DNA of 9,988 bases from JBAYZQ01 sp041672385. GTDB lineage: Bacteria > Spirochaetota > Spirochaetia > Sphaerochaetales > Sphaerochaetaceae. The notes beneath the pieces were generated by a model, which made no database searches, was not told where the DNA came from, and was given only the letters and a program-made list of their open reading frames with translations. Position 1 is the stretch's first letter. Every line of letters starts with the position of its first letter. Positions 1-6,252 of the stretch are shown one piece after another. The stretch spans positions 1 through 9,988 of the forward strand of contig JBAYZQ010000081.1 of NCBI GenBank assembly GCA_041672385.1. Direction: 5' to 3'. Made by a program: the position numbers and the translations under genes.

Positions 1-2
1 GG

Positions 3-92
3 TTTAACTTACAATTAGGAATTCATTATATTTCTAATTGGTTTTTTAAGGAATTAACTGGGCGTGTTGATATACAAACTTTTTACTATTGA
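3..92 (+). CDS. Possible C-terminal tail of an upstream gene (partial)
   Basis: One forward frame is open from the window edge to a TGA at 90-92, giving about 29 codons. The other two forward frames stop within the first 20 bases. The peptide contains the stretch YISNWFFKELTG, which faintly recalls the helix-turn-helix of AraC-family regulators (typical pattern YLSxxFKxxTG) with one extra residue at a run of six T's. A gene for an AraC-type regulator would make sense beside a sugar operon, but 29 residues are too few to identify a family, and an open frame of this length can occur by chance. The function is therefore not assigned. Confidence 0.25.
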   Translation, partial: FNLQLGIHYISNWFFKELTGRVDIQTFYY

Positions 93-147
93 AGTTTTAC
101 TTAAAAAAAGAAATAAGTTTTTCGATTATTACAAAAATGTTAATTAT

Positions 148-153
148 TATAAT
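148..153 (+). promoter_or_regulatory. Possible -10 box upstream of the TauE/SafE gene
   Basis: A perfect TATAAT lies 23 bases before the preferred TTG start at 177. No good -35 box is visible 16-18 bases upstream, and in such AT-rich DNA a TATAAT can arise by chance. If used, transcription would begin near 160. That would place the alternative TTG at 156 outside the message and favour a start at 177. Confidence 0.3.
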
Positions 154-176
154 AATTGAAAAAAAAGGTAGAAAAT

Positions 177-926
177 TTGATTGAAATAATACAAAAAATG
201 TGGCCCATAATATTGTTAGCAGGGTTTTTTATTGGTTTAGACAAAGGTGGTTTCAAACCAGTTAGTGTTGTAGCGATGTATCTCATTTCGAGATATTATT
301 CTTCTTTGGATATGCTTTCAATTTTTGCTCCAATCTTATTGTTAGGGGAAATTTATCCAACTATTCATTATCATTCTGATTATGATAGCAAAAGTACTTG
401 GAAATTTTTACCGTGGGTTTTAATAGGATTAACGGCAGGGGCAATTGTGGGAAAGTATATGAATGAAGAGCTTATTGGAATTTCTATTGCTATTTGTGTT
501 TTACTTATGGCCGTATTAACGACTTGGATGGATTTTCATAAAATAATTCTACCAAAAAAATATGAAGGTAGTTTTACAGTAATATTAGGAATTTCAGCAG
601 GTCTTGCATCAATAATAGGATCAGTTGGAGCCAGTGTTTCCAATGTTTATTTTCTAAATAAGACAAAGACCAAAAGATCTTTTATTGGAAGTTCTTCATT
701 GATTTATATATTCGTAAATATATTCAAAGTGTTGGTATATTTTTTGTTTTGGGGTCTTTTTTCTAAAGAAAACGCTTATGTTTCAATTCTTATGATTCCT
801 GGAATCATTGTTGGCATAATCTGCTCTGTTTATTTAATAAAAGTAATTCCAGAAAAACTTTACCGGTTTATAATACTTGCCGCGATAGGTTATTCAAGTA
901 TAGCCTTTTTACTATTAATATTGTAA
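177..926 (+). CDS. TauE/SafE-family membrane transporter
   Basis: This is an integral inner-membrane protein of about 249 residues with seven or eight hydrophobic segments. It shows the internal duplication of the TauE/SafE (DUF81) family. The first half carries the signature GLDKGGF (about residues 20-26), matching the family's GLxKGGF, followed by a long aliphatic segment ending LLLGEIYP. The second half has GISAGLASIIGSVGAS (about 138-153), then FIGSSSLIYIFVNIFKV and a closing IPEKLYR helix. Family members export sulfite, sulfoacetate or other small organic anions, but the substrate here cannot be read from sequence. I chose the TTG at 177 because AAGGT lies at 165-169 with 7 bases of spacing. 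The frame also allows TTG at 156 (no ribosome site, 256 aa) and ATG at 198 (242 aa). It is separated from the sugar operon by a 234-base control region, so a functional link is unproven. Confidence 0.8.
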   Translation: MIEIIQKMWPIILLAGFFIGLDKGGFKPVSVVAMYLISRYYSSLDMLSIFAPILLLGEIYPTIHYHSDYDSKSTWKFLPWVLIGLTAGAIVGKYMNEELIGISIAICVLLMAVLTTWMDFHKIILPKKYEGSFTVILGISAGLASIIGSVGASVSNVYFLNKTKTKRSFIGSSSLIYIFVNIFKVLVYFLFWGLFSKENAYVSILMIPGIIVGIICSVYLIKVIPEKLYRFIILAAIGYSSIAFLLLIL

Positions 927-1012
927 AAAATTTTTTATTTTTATCAAAATAAAATAAAATAAAATTGTTTAATTCAATAAGTTATAAAAACAATATTTGT
1001 TTATTGTTTATC

Positions 1013-1034
1013 ATCAATAAAATTATTTATTGAT
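1013..1034 (+). repeat. AT-rich inverted repeat upstream of the operon promoter
   Basis: Perfect 9-base arms (ATCAATAAA and TTTATTGAT) flank a 4-base loop. A further copy of TTTATTG at 1000-1006 could pair with the same left arm, so two alternative hairpins or two overlapping operator half-sites are possible. There is only one G-C pair and no proper T run follows, so a terminator for the preceding gene is less likely than a regulator site. Such repeats also arise by chance in DNA this AT-rich. Confidence 0.35.
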
Positions 1035-1079
1035 ATTTTGTGTGATTTAGGAAAGATAAAATATTAAATAAAAAAATAT

Positions 1080-1101
1080 TTTATTTTTTATAAAAAATAA
1101 A
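1080..1101 (+). promoter_or_regulatory. 22-base perfect palindrome abutting the -35 box
   Basis: The 22 bases form a perfect palindrome made only of A and T, centred between 1090 and 1091 (core TTTTTTATAAAAAA). It ends one base before the TTGACA at 1102. This is a natural place for an operator or for an UP element that contacts the RNA polymerase alpha subunit. The lack of any G or C weakens the operator reading. Confidence 0.35.
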
Positions 1102-1129
1102 TTGACATATCAAAAATATGTGGTATGCT
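1102..1129 (+). promoter_or_regulatory. Sigma-70-type promoter of the oxidoreductase-rhaA operon
   Basis: A perfect TTGACA (1102-1107) is separated by 16 bases from TATGCT (1124-1129), and TGG directly before it (1121-1123) makes an extended -10. Transcription would start near 1136, leaving a leader of about 25 bases before the TTG start at 1161. It is the best promoter match seen in the window. It overlaps the upstream in-frame ATG at 1125, so that ATG cannot be the start on this transcript. Confidence 0.75.
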
Positions 1130-1148
1130 AATTAAAGTAAATTATTTT

Positions 1149-1154
1149 GAGGAG
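1149..1154 (+). promoter_or_regulatory. Ribosome binding site that sets a TTG start
   Basis: GAGGAG at 1149-1154 stands 6 bases before the TTG at 1161. The in-frame ATG at 1125 lies inside the -10 box and has no such site. This decides the start of the flavin oxidoreductase gene. Confidence 0.75.
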
Positions 1155-1160
1155 CGTAAC

Positions 1161-2528
1161 TTGAAAAAAGTAATAAAACCTTACAAATTTAGCCAGATGA
1201 AAAACTGTTCAGATTTTTCACAAGAAATGGGAAAAGATGGATTGGAATTTCCAATAAGTGAGGATATGTCAGTTCTCAGTGAACCTATTAAAATTGGAAA
1301 TAGAATAATTCCTAATAGAATCTGTATTCAGCCTTTAGAAGGTTTTGATGGAACTCCAGAAGGCGGACCTTCCCCTTTAATCTTTAGAAGATACAAAAGG
1401 TATGCAGAAGGTGGAGCTGGTCTTTTGTGGTATGAATCAATTAGTATTTCCGATGATGGAAGATGTAATCCTCTTCAGATGATTATTAATAAACAAACTT
1501 TAAGTGAAATTAAAAGACTAGTTTCAGAAAGTAACGAAGCTGCTATTAAGAAATTTGGAAGAAAACCATACAATGTAATACAGCTTACCCACTCTGGAAG
1601 AAGAAGTAATAATGCAAAGTGGGAATCAACACCCTTGGTTGCAGTAAGAAACCCTTATGCTGATTCACATTGTAGTATTGATGGAAATACCGGAAATATT
1701 GAGGTAGTTACAGATGAAAAAGTTGAACAAATTGTTCATGATTTCATTGAAGCTGGTGTAATGTCAATGGAAGCTGGATTTGACAGTGTTGATGTAAAAG
1801 TTTGTCATGAATACATTTTAAGAGAATTGTTATCAGCATTTACAAGACCGGGAAAATACGGTGGAAGTTTCGAAAATAGAACAAGAGCTTTATTTGAAAT
1901 TGTCGATGGAATTCGTGAGCGTTGTGGTGATGGAATTGATATTTGTGTTCGTTTGAATGCCTATGATTGTATTCCTTATCCATATGGTTGGGGAATGGTA
2001 AAAGAAGAAGGAGTTATGAAACCAGATGTTACAGAACCAATTAAGCTCTGTAAGATGTTAGTTGAACGTAATGTTGAACTCATTGACCTTTCAACAATGA
2101 TGCCAAGATACCAGCCTTACGGAGAAGGTGCTGAAGCCGAATATGATGATTCTCCAATTGAACCTTATAAAGGTGTTTATGATCTTCTAAAAGCTACTCG
2201 TGAAATAAAAGAAGCTGTTCCTGGAGGAATTTTTGTTTGTACAGGACTTACATGGCTTGAAAATTTTGGTGGTAATGTAGCCGCTGGTGGTGTAAAAGAA
2301 GGTTGGTTTGATATTGGTGGATTTGGTCGTCAAGGTTTTGCCTACCCAGGATTTGCAGAAGATATTATCAATAATAACAAAATGGAAAGAAATAAATGCT
2401 GTATTCTTTGTGATAAGTGTTATGACCTTATTCAAAAAGCACATACTGTTACAGGTTGTGTAATGAGAGACCAGGAAGTTTATCTTCCAATTTATCGTAA
2501 AGAAGTACTTCACCAGAAAGTGAAATAG
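1161..2528 (+). CDS. Old Yellow Enzyme-family NADH:flavin oxidoreductase with C-terminal Cys cluster
   Basis: This is a predicted cytoplasmic FMN-dependent oxidoreductase of 455 residues. The TIM barrel begins around LSEPIKIGNRIIPNR. It shows QLTHSGR (His144-Arg147), a GFDSVDVKVCHEYIL helix region and YGGSFENR (to Arg240), all typical of the Oxidored_FMN family. Where most relatives have His-x-x-His or His-x-x-Asn for binding the substrate carbonyl, this one has Lys213-x-x-His216. The C-terminus holds Cys413/414, Cys417, Cys420 and Cys433. This resembles the four-cysteine 4Fe-4S site of 2,4-dienoyl-CoA reductase and trimethylamine dehydrogenase, but the NAD(P)/FAD domain that follows in those enzymes is missing. 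An outside electron donor may therefore be needed (inference). The TTG start is chosen from the GAGGAG site and the promoter position; the frame extends 12 codons further to an ATG at 1125. It is the first gene of the operon and its stop codon overlaps the next gene's ribosome site. The substrate is unknown. Confidence 0.85.
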   Translation: MKKVIKPYKFSQMKNCSDFSQEMGKDGLEFPISEDMSVLSEPIKIGNRIIPNRICIQPLEGFDGTPEGGPSPLIFRRYKRYAEGGAGLLWYESISISDDGRCNPLQMIINKQTLSEIKRLVSESNEAAIKKFGRKPYNVIQLTHSGRRSNNAKWESTPLVAVRNPYADSHCSIDGNTGNIEVVTDEKVEQIVHDFIEAGVMSMEAGFDSVDVKVCHEYILRELLSAFTRPGKYGGSFENRTRALFEIVDGIRERCGDGIDICVRLNAYDCIPYPYGWGMVKEEGVMKPDVTEPIKLCKMLVERNVELIDLSTMMPRYQPYGEGAEAEYDDSPIEPYKGVYDLLKATREIKEAVPGGIFVCTGLTWLENFGGNVAAGGVKEGWFDIGGFGRQGFAYPGFAEDIINNNKMERNKCCILCDKCYDLIQKAHTVTGCVMRDQEVYLPIYRKEVLHQKVK

Positions 2529-2537
2529 GAGAAAAAA

Positions 2538-3533
2538 ATGAAAAAAAAGAAATTCTTGAATACTGATTTGGAAGTTTCTCCAATTTGTCTAGGTACTGTT
2601 AATTACGGTACAACATTTGGGGAAAAAGAATCCAAGGCTCAGATAAGTTCTTTCCTTGATAAAGGTGGAAACTTCATTGATACAGCTCATATTTACGGAA
2701 GCTGGGTTGAAGGTAAATCTTCTCCAAGTGAAAAGACTTTGGGAAAATGGTTTAAAGAAACAGGACGAAGAAATGAAGTAATCCTTGCAACTAAAGGTTC
2801 TCATCCTGATTGGGGTCATATGGATATTCCTCGCGTTCACCCAAAAGATATAACTCATGATTTAAAAGAGAGTCTTGAACATATGAACACAGATTATATT
2901 GATATGTACTTTCTACATAGAGATGATCCAAAAGTTCCTGTTTCAGAAATTATTGATTGTTTAGATGACCAAGTAAAAGAAGGAAAGATTCGTTATTATG
3001 GATGTTCTAACTGGAAACTTGATAGGCTAAAACAAGCTCATGATTACGCTGTAAGCAAAGGTAGTAAAGGGTTTGTATGTAATCAGCTCATGTTAAGTTT
3101 GGCTGATATTAACTTCTATAATCTTCCTGATAAGAGCTTTATTTTGATGGATAAAGAGACTCATGATTACCAAAAAGAAGCTGGAATTAATGCAATGGCT
3201 TATATGTCAATTGCAAAGGGATTCTTCACAAGAAAATTAGCAGGTGAGAATCTTCCTGAATCAGTAACCAGTGTTTATGAAAATAAAACAAATACTAAGA
3301 TTTATGAAGAAGCAAAAAAGCTTGTTGCAAAAGGAAAATATGATTTTATTAATCTTTCTTTCCTTTATATCTTGATGCAGAAAGATTTTCCAATTGTTCC
3401 TATTGCCTCATTTGATAATGAAGCACAATTAATCAGTGGTTTAGCAAGTTGGGATATGGAAATTCCTCAGGAATTAAAAAATCTTGCTTCCTATAAAAAC
3501 TACTTATATATGAGTGAGAGTGAATCAAAATGA
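2538..3533 (+). CDS. Aldo/keto reductase
   Basis: This is a 331-residue cytoplasmic NAD(P)H-dependent aldo/keto reductase, of normal length for the family. The catalytic tetrad is complete: Asp48 and Tyr53 in NFIDTAHIYG, Lys86 in ILATKGS and His127 in YFLHRDDP. Barrel signatures continue with IRYYGCSNW, and the C-terminal region containing IVPIASF corresponds to the family's nucleotide-binding end (usually IPGxxx). The ATG has AGGAG six bases upstream at 2527-2531, overlapping the stop of the flavin oxidoreductase gene, and its end overlaps the rhaA start. It is therefore translated as part of one operon. In a rhamnose or lyxose setting it could reduce a sugar carbonyl or an aldehyde product such as lactaldehyde or glycolaldehyde, or act with the flavoprotein on an oxidised sugar. 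None of these can be settled from sequence. Confidence 0.9.
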   Translation: MKKKKFLNTDLEVSPICLGTVNYGTTFGEKESKAQISSFLDKGGNFIDTAHIYGSWVEGKSSPSEKTLGKWFKETGRRNEVILATKGSHPDWGHMDIPRVHPKDITHDLKESLEHMNTDYIDMYFLHRDDPKVPVSEIIDCLDDQVKEGKIRYYGCSNWKLDRLKQAHDYAVSKGSKGFVCNQLMLSLADINFYNLPDKSFILMDKETHDYQKEAGINAMAYMSIAKGFFTRKLAGENLPESVTSVYENKTNTKIYEEAKKLVAKGKYDFINLSFLYILMQKDFPIVPIASFDNEAQLISGLASWDMEIPQELKNLASYKNYLYMSESESK

Positions 3534-4792
3534 ATGAAAAAAATATAGAAAAAAGATATGAATTAGCCGCACAGCTTTTTGAAGAAAAAGGAATTGATGT
3601 AAAAAAAAGACTTGATCTTGTAGATAGCATTCCAGTTTCAATGCATAGCTGGCAGGGTGATGATTTGATTGGTTTTGATGGAGTTGGAGAACTTACAGGT
3701 GGAATTGCTACAACTGGTAATTACCCTGGAAGGGCAAGAACAGCTGAAGAATTGAGAAAAGATATCGATTTCACTCTTTCTCTTTTCCCAGGAAAAACAA
3801 GATTAAATCTTCATAGCTGTCAATGTGAGAAAAATGGAAAGAAAATTGATCGAGATGCTTATACCATTGAGGAATTTAGATCTTGGATTGATTGGGGACT
3901 AGACAGAAATGTTTGTTTGGATTTTAACCCAACTTATTTCTCCCACCCAATGATGGACGGAAATTTTTCAATCGCATCACGAGATAAAACTAAGAGAGAG
4001 TTTTGGATTGAACATGGAAAACGTTGTCGAGAAATTGGTGCTGAATTTGGAAAACTTCAAAAAAGCCCAAGTATCGTAAACTTCTGGATGCCAGATGGTT
4101 ATAAAGATGTTCCAGCTGATACACTAGCTTTAAGAAATTTAATGCGCGAATCATTAGACCAGATTTTTTCTGAAAAGTTTGACAAAAATGAAGAATTAGA
4201 TTCAATTGAAAGTAAGCTATTTGGTCTTGGCCTAGAAAGTTACACAGTCGCAAGTCATGAATTTTCTTTAGGATATGCAACAACAAGAAAAATGCTTTAC
4301 ACTTTAGATGCAGGTCATTTCCATCCAACTGAAACTATTAGTAGCAAAATCAGTGCAGTGCTTCAGTATCTTGATGGTTTGATGCTTCATGTAAGTCGTG
4401 GAGTAAGATGGGATAGTGATCATGTTGTAACCTATGATGATGAACTTCAAAACATTATGTATGAAATCGTTAACAATGGTTATAAAGACAAAGTTCATAT
4501 TGGTCTCGATTATTTTGATGCCTCTATTAATAGAATTGCTTGTTGGGCCATTGGAATGAGAAATGTTCGAAAAGCTTTGTTAAAAGCTGCCTTGATGCCA
4601 GTTGAGGAAATTCGAAAATACGAAGCTGAAGGAGACTATACCAGTCGTCTTGCTGTTCAAGAAGAAGCTAAACAGCTTCCATATTCTTCTATCTGGGATT
4701 ATTACTGTCTATCAAAAGGTTTTCCAGTTGGTCAAGATTGGCTTTCAAAAGTTAAAGATTACGAGAGGACTACACTCTCTAAGAGGGACTAG
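3530..4792 (+). CDS. rhaA: L-rhamnose isomerase
   Basis: This enzyme interconverts L-rhamnose and L-rhamnulose in the cytoplasm using Mn2+ or another divalent metal. At 420 residues it matches the length of the E. coli enzyme. Recognisable family blocks are SWQGDD (40-45), LDAGHFHPTE (259-268), LHVSRGVRWDSDHVV (286-300) and HIGLDYFDASINRIA (323-337). By alignment from memory with E. coli RhaA, His263, Asp295 and Asp297 are the catalytic metal ligands, while Glu236, Asp260, His287 and Asp327 form the second metal site. All are present, so the enzyme should be active. The ATG overlaps the previous stop as ATGA, indicating translational coupling. RhaA enzymes also act on L-lyxose, L-mannose and some other aldoses, which matters because the kinase downstream is not clearly a rhamnulokinase. 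Identification is firm; the physiological substrate is less so. Confidence 0.96.
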   Translation: MNEKNIEKRYELAAQLFEEKGIDVKKRLDLVDSIPVSMHSWQGDDLIGFDGVGELTGGIATTGNYPGRARTAEELRKDIDFTLSLFPGKTRLNLHSCQCEKNGKKIDRDAYTIEEFRSWIDWGLDRNVCLDFNPTYFSHPMMDGNFSIASRDKTKREFWIEHGKRCREIGAEFGKLQKSPSIVNFWMPDGYKDVPADTLALRNLMRESLDQIFSEKFDKNEELDSIESKLFGLGLESYTVASHEFSLGYATTRKMLYTLDAGHFHPTETISSKISAVLQYLDGLMLHVSRGVRWDSDHVVTYDDELQNIMYEIVNNGYKDKVHIGLDYFDASINRIACWAIGMRNVRKALLKAALMPVEEIRKYEAEGDYTSRLAVQEEAKQLPYSSIWDYYCLSKGFPVGQDWLSKVKDYERTTLSKRD

Positions 4793-4795
4793 AAG

Positions 4796-5155
4796 ATGGA
4801 AGGGTATGGAAAAAAAGTTTGGCTAATACCTGATATGTATTGGCCAGAAGTCACTTCAGAAGGACATTATGTAAGTCATGAAGCAGTTTGTGTGTTAAAT
4901 ACAGGCAATAAAGATGCAAAGATAAGCATTAAAGTTTTTTTTGAGGATTGTGAACCAATCGAATTTGACAGTGTTATTTGCAAAGCGCAAAGAACCAATC
5001 ATATAAGAATGGATAAGTTAAATCCTACTAAAAATTTGGGTAAAGGCAAAGCTTATGCAGCTTTGGTTTCCAGTGATGTTCCTGTGGTTGTCCAATATAC
5101 CAGGGTTGATACGACCCAAGCTGAAAATGCAATAATGACCTCTATTGCTTATTAG
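4796..5155 (+). CDS. ASRT-family (sensory rhodopsin transducer-like) small protein
   Basis: This 119-residue soluble protein matches the Anabaena sensory rhodopsin transducer family over its full length. Shared blocks are VSHEAVCVLNTG (26-37), the run ending RTNHIRMDKLN (66-76) and VPVVVQYTRVD followed by QAENAIMTSIAY (95-119). The founding member is a small beta-rich tetrameric protein that interacts with a cyanobacterial rhodopsin. Most relatives occur in bacteria without rhodopsins, often near carbohydrate genes, and have been proposed to bind small molecules. The position here, 3 bases after rhaA and before a sugar importer, agrees with a sugar-linked sensor or accessory enzyme role (inference). 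There is no signal peptide, membrane segment or DNA-binding domain. The ATG has AGAGGG eight bases upstream (4782-4787), inside the rhaA end. Family assignment is strong; function is unknown. Confidence 0.9.
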   Translation: MEGYGKKVWLIPDMYWPEVTSEGHYVSHEAVCVLNTGNKDAKISIKVFFEDCEPIEFDSVICKAQRTNHIRMDKLNPTKNLGKGKAYAALVSSDVPVVVQYTRVDTTQAENAIMTSIAY

Positions 5156-5174
5156 CTTTTAATTTATGAGAATT

Positions 5175-5193
5175 TTGTATTTATAAAATACAA
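5175..5193 (+). repeat. Inverted repeat before the binding-protein gene
   Basis: Perfect 8-base arms TTGTATTT and AAATACAA surround a 3-base centre. The repeat sits in the 53-base gap between the ASRT-like gene and the binding-protein gene and ends three bases before the AAAGGAG ribosome site (5196-5202). It may be an operator for an internal promoter or a weak RNA hairpin that sets an mRNA end. The stem has one G-C pair and no T run follows, so it is not a convincing terminator. Confidence 0.4.
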
Positions 5194-5208
5194 TGAAAGG
5201 AGTTTTAA

Positions 5209-6240
5209 ATGAACAAGAAAATTGTGTTGGCTATTTTAGTCATCTTGTGTTCTTTCACATTGTTTGCTAACGCACAGGGCGAAAGCAATTCTAATGTTAC
5301 CATGAAAGGAACACTAGGAACTGTAAAAGCAGAAGATTTTGGTTATGCCGTAACACCAGCAAAGAAATATACAATTGCTGTTGTTGTAAAAAGTGCTGCA
5401 ATTCCAGTATGGGAATCTCATATTATTGCTGCAAAGAAAGCTGGAGCAGAACTTGGTGTTACTATCCTTGATTATGCTCCAAGTAAGGCTGATAATGTTG
5501 AAGAACAGAAAAGAATTCTTGAAGATTTAATCACAACCGGTGTTGACGCTGTTGTACTTGCTCCTGCAAACACAGAAGCTGTTAAAGGACCTGTTCAGGA
5601 TCTTATTGATGCTGGAATTCCTGTTATTTATGATAACACAATGGGACCTAGTGATGTTGACTACTTGACTTATGTTGGTGTTGATAACGAAGAAGTTGGT
5701 GCTGTTATTGCAAACAAGATGGCTGGATTACTTAATGGTGTAGGTAATGTACTTGTTCTTGAAGGTGTTCCAGGACAGGCTACTTCCGATTTAAGAACTA
5801 AAGGTTGTGTAGACACATTTGCAAAATACCCTGGAATTACAGTTGAGAAAGGCGTAACAAAATGGTTGTTTGATGAAGGTCGAAAAGTAACAGAAGATTA
5901 TATTACAAAATGGGGAACTAGCCTTAAAGGTATAGTTGCTGTTGGTGGAAACCAAGCTGAAGGTGCTGTAGAAGCTGTAAAGGCTGCAAAACTTGAAGGC
6001 AAAATTTTAATAAGTGGTTTTGATGTTCAAGAACCACAGTATACTGCTGTTAATAATGGAGACGAAGTATTTACAGTATCACAGGGTGTTTATGACCAAG
6101 CTTATCTAAGCGTTGTGACAGCCATTAAGGCTCTTAACGGCGAAGAGGTACCTAGACTTATTGCATGTCCTATTACTGTTGTCACAAAAGAAAATCTGCT
6201 TTCAATGGATGAAAGGCCAGATGCTTTAAAGAACAAATAA
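5209..6240 (+). CDS. Periplasmic sugar-binding protein of a CUT2 ABC importer
   Basis: This is a 343-residue type I periplasmic binding protein (Peripla_BP_4, RbsB/RhaS/YtfQ group) that captures a monosaccharide and delivers it to the permeases. A Sec signal peptide covers about residues 1-22: MNKK, a hydrophobic core, then FANA with likely cleavage before QGES. The mature part begins with YTIAVVV (54-60), followed by a helix and GVDAVVLAPAN (111-121), GIPVIYDN (136-143), VGVDNEEVG (156-164), LVLEGVPGQ with Arg196 nearby, and ISGFDVQ (268-274). These are the two alpha/beta lobes with the usual ligand Arg and Asp. Cys14 lies within the signal core but lacks a normal lipobox, so a lipoprotein is less likely. 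The ATG has AAAGGAG six bases upstream. Gene order and the neighbouring rhaA suggest L-rhamnose or a related sugar as ligand. Confidence 0.93.
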   Translation: MNKKIVLAILVILCSFTLFANAQGESNSNVTMKGTLGTVKAEDFGYAVTPAKKYTIAVVVKSAAIPVWESHIIAAKKAGAELGVTILDYAPSKADNVEEQKRILEDLITTGVDAVVLAPANTEAVKGPVQDLIDAGIPVIYDNTMGPSDVDYLTYVGVDNEEVGAVIANKMAGLLNGVGNVLVLEGVPGQATSDLRTKGCVDTFAKYPGITVEKGVTKWLFDEGRKVTEDYITKWGTSLKGIVAVGGNQAEGAVEAVKAAKLEGKILISGFDVQEPQYTAVNNGDEVFTVSQGVYDQAYLSVVTAIKALNGEEVPRLIACPITVVTKENLLSMDERPDALKNK

Positions 6241-6252
6241 AAATTAGTAACC

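Noticed and set aside
925..936. AAAAAATTTTTT palindrome right after the TauE/SafE gene as a terminator
   Set aside because: It has no loop or G-C pairs; the self-complementarity comes from adjacent A and T runs.
1125..1160. ATG at 1125 as start of the flavoprotein
   Set aside because: It falls inside the extended -10 promoter element and lacks a ribosome site; TTG 1161 has one.
2187..2513. Minus-strand open frame of 108 codons opposite the flavoprotein gene
   Set aside because: It lies wholly within a well-supported plus-strand gene, has a low-complexity translation and matches no known family.
3990..4328. Minus-strand open frame of 112 codons opposite rhaA
   Set aside because: rhaA is certain here, with all its metal ligands in frame; the opposite frame shows no domain and is best explained as a shadow.
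4602..4826. Plus-strand frame of 74 codons across the rhaA/ASRT junction
   Set aside because: It overlaps two firmly identified genes in another frame and its product is Lys/Leu-rich without family features.
5209..5280. Lipoprotein signal with Cys14 in the binding protein
   Set aside because: The residues before Cys14 (VIL) do not fit a lipobox, hydrophobic sequence continues past it, and a standard FANA cleavage site follows.
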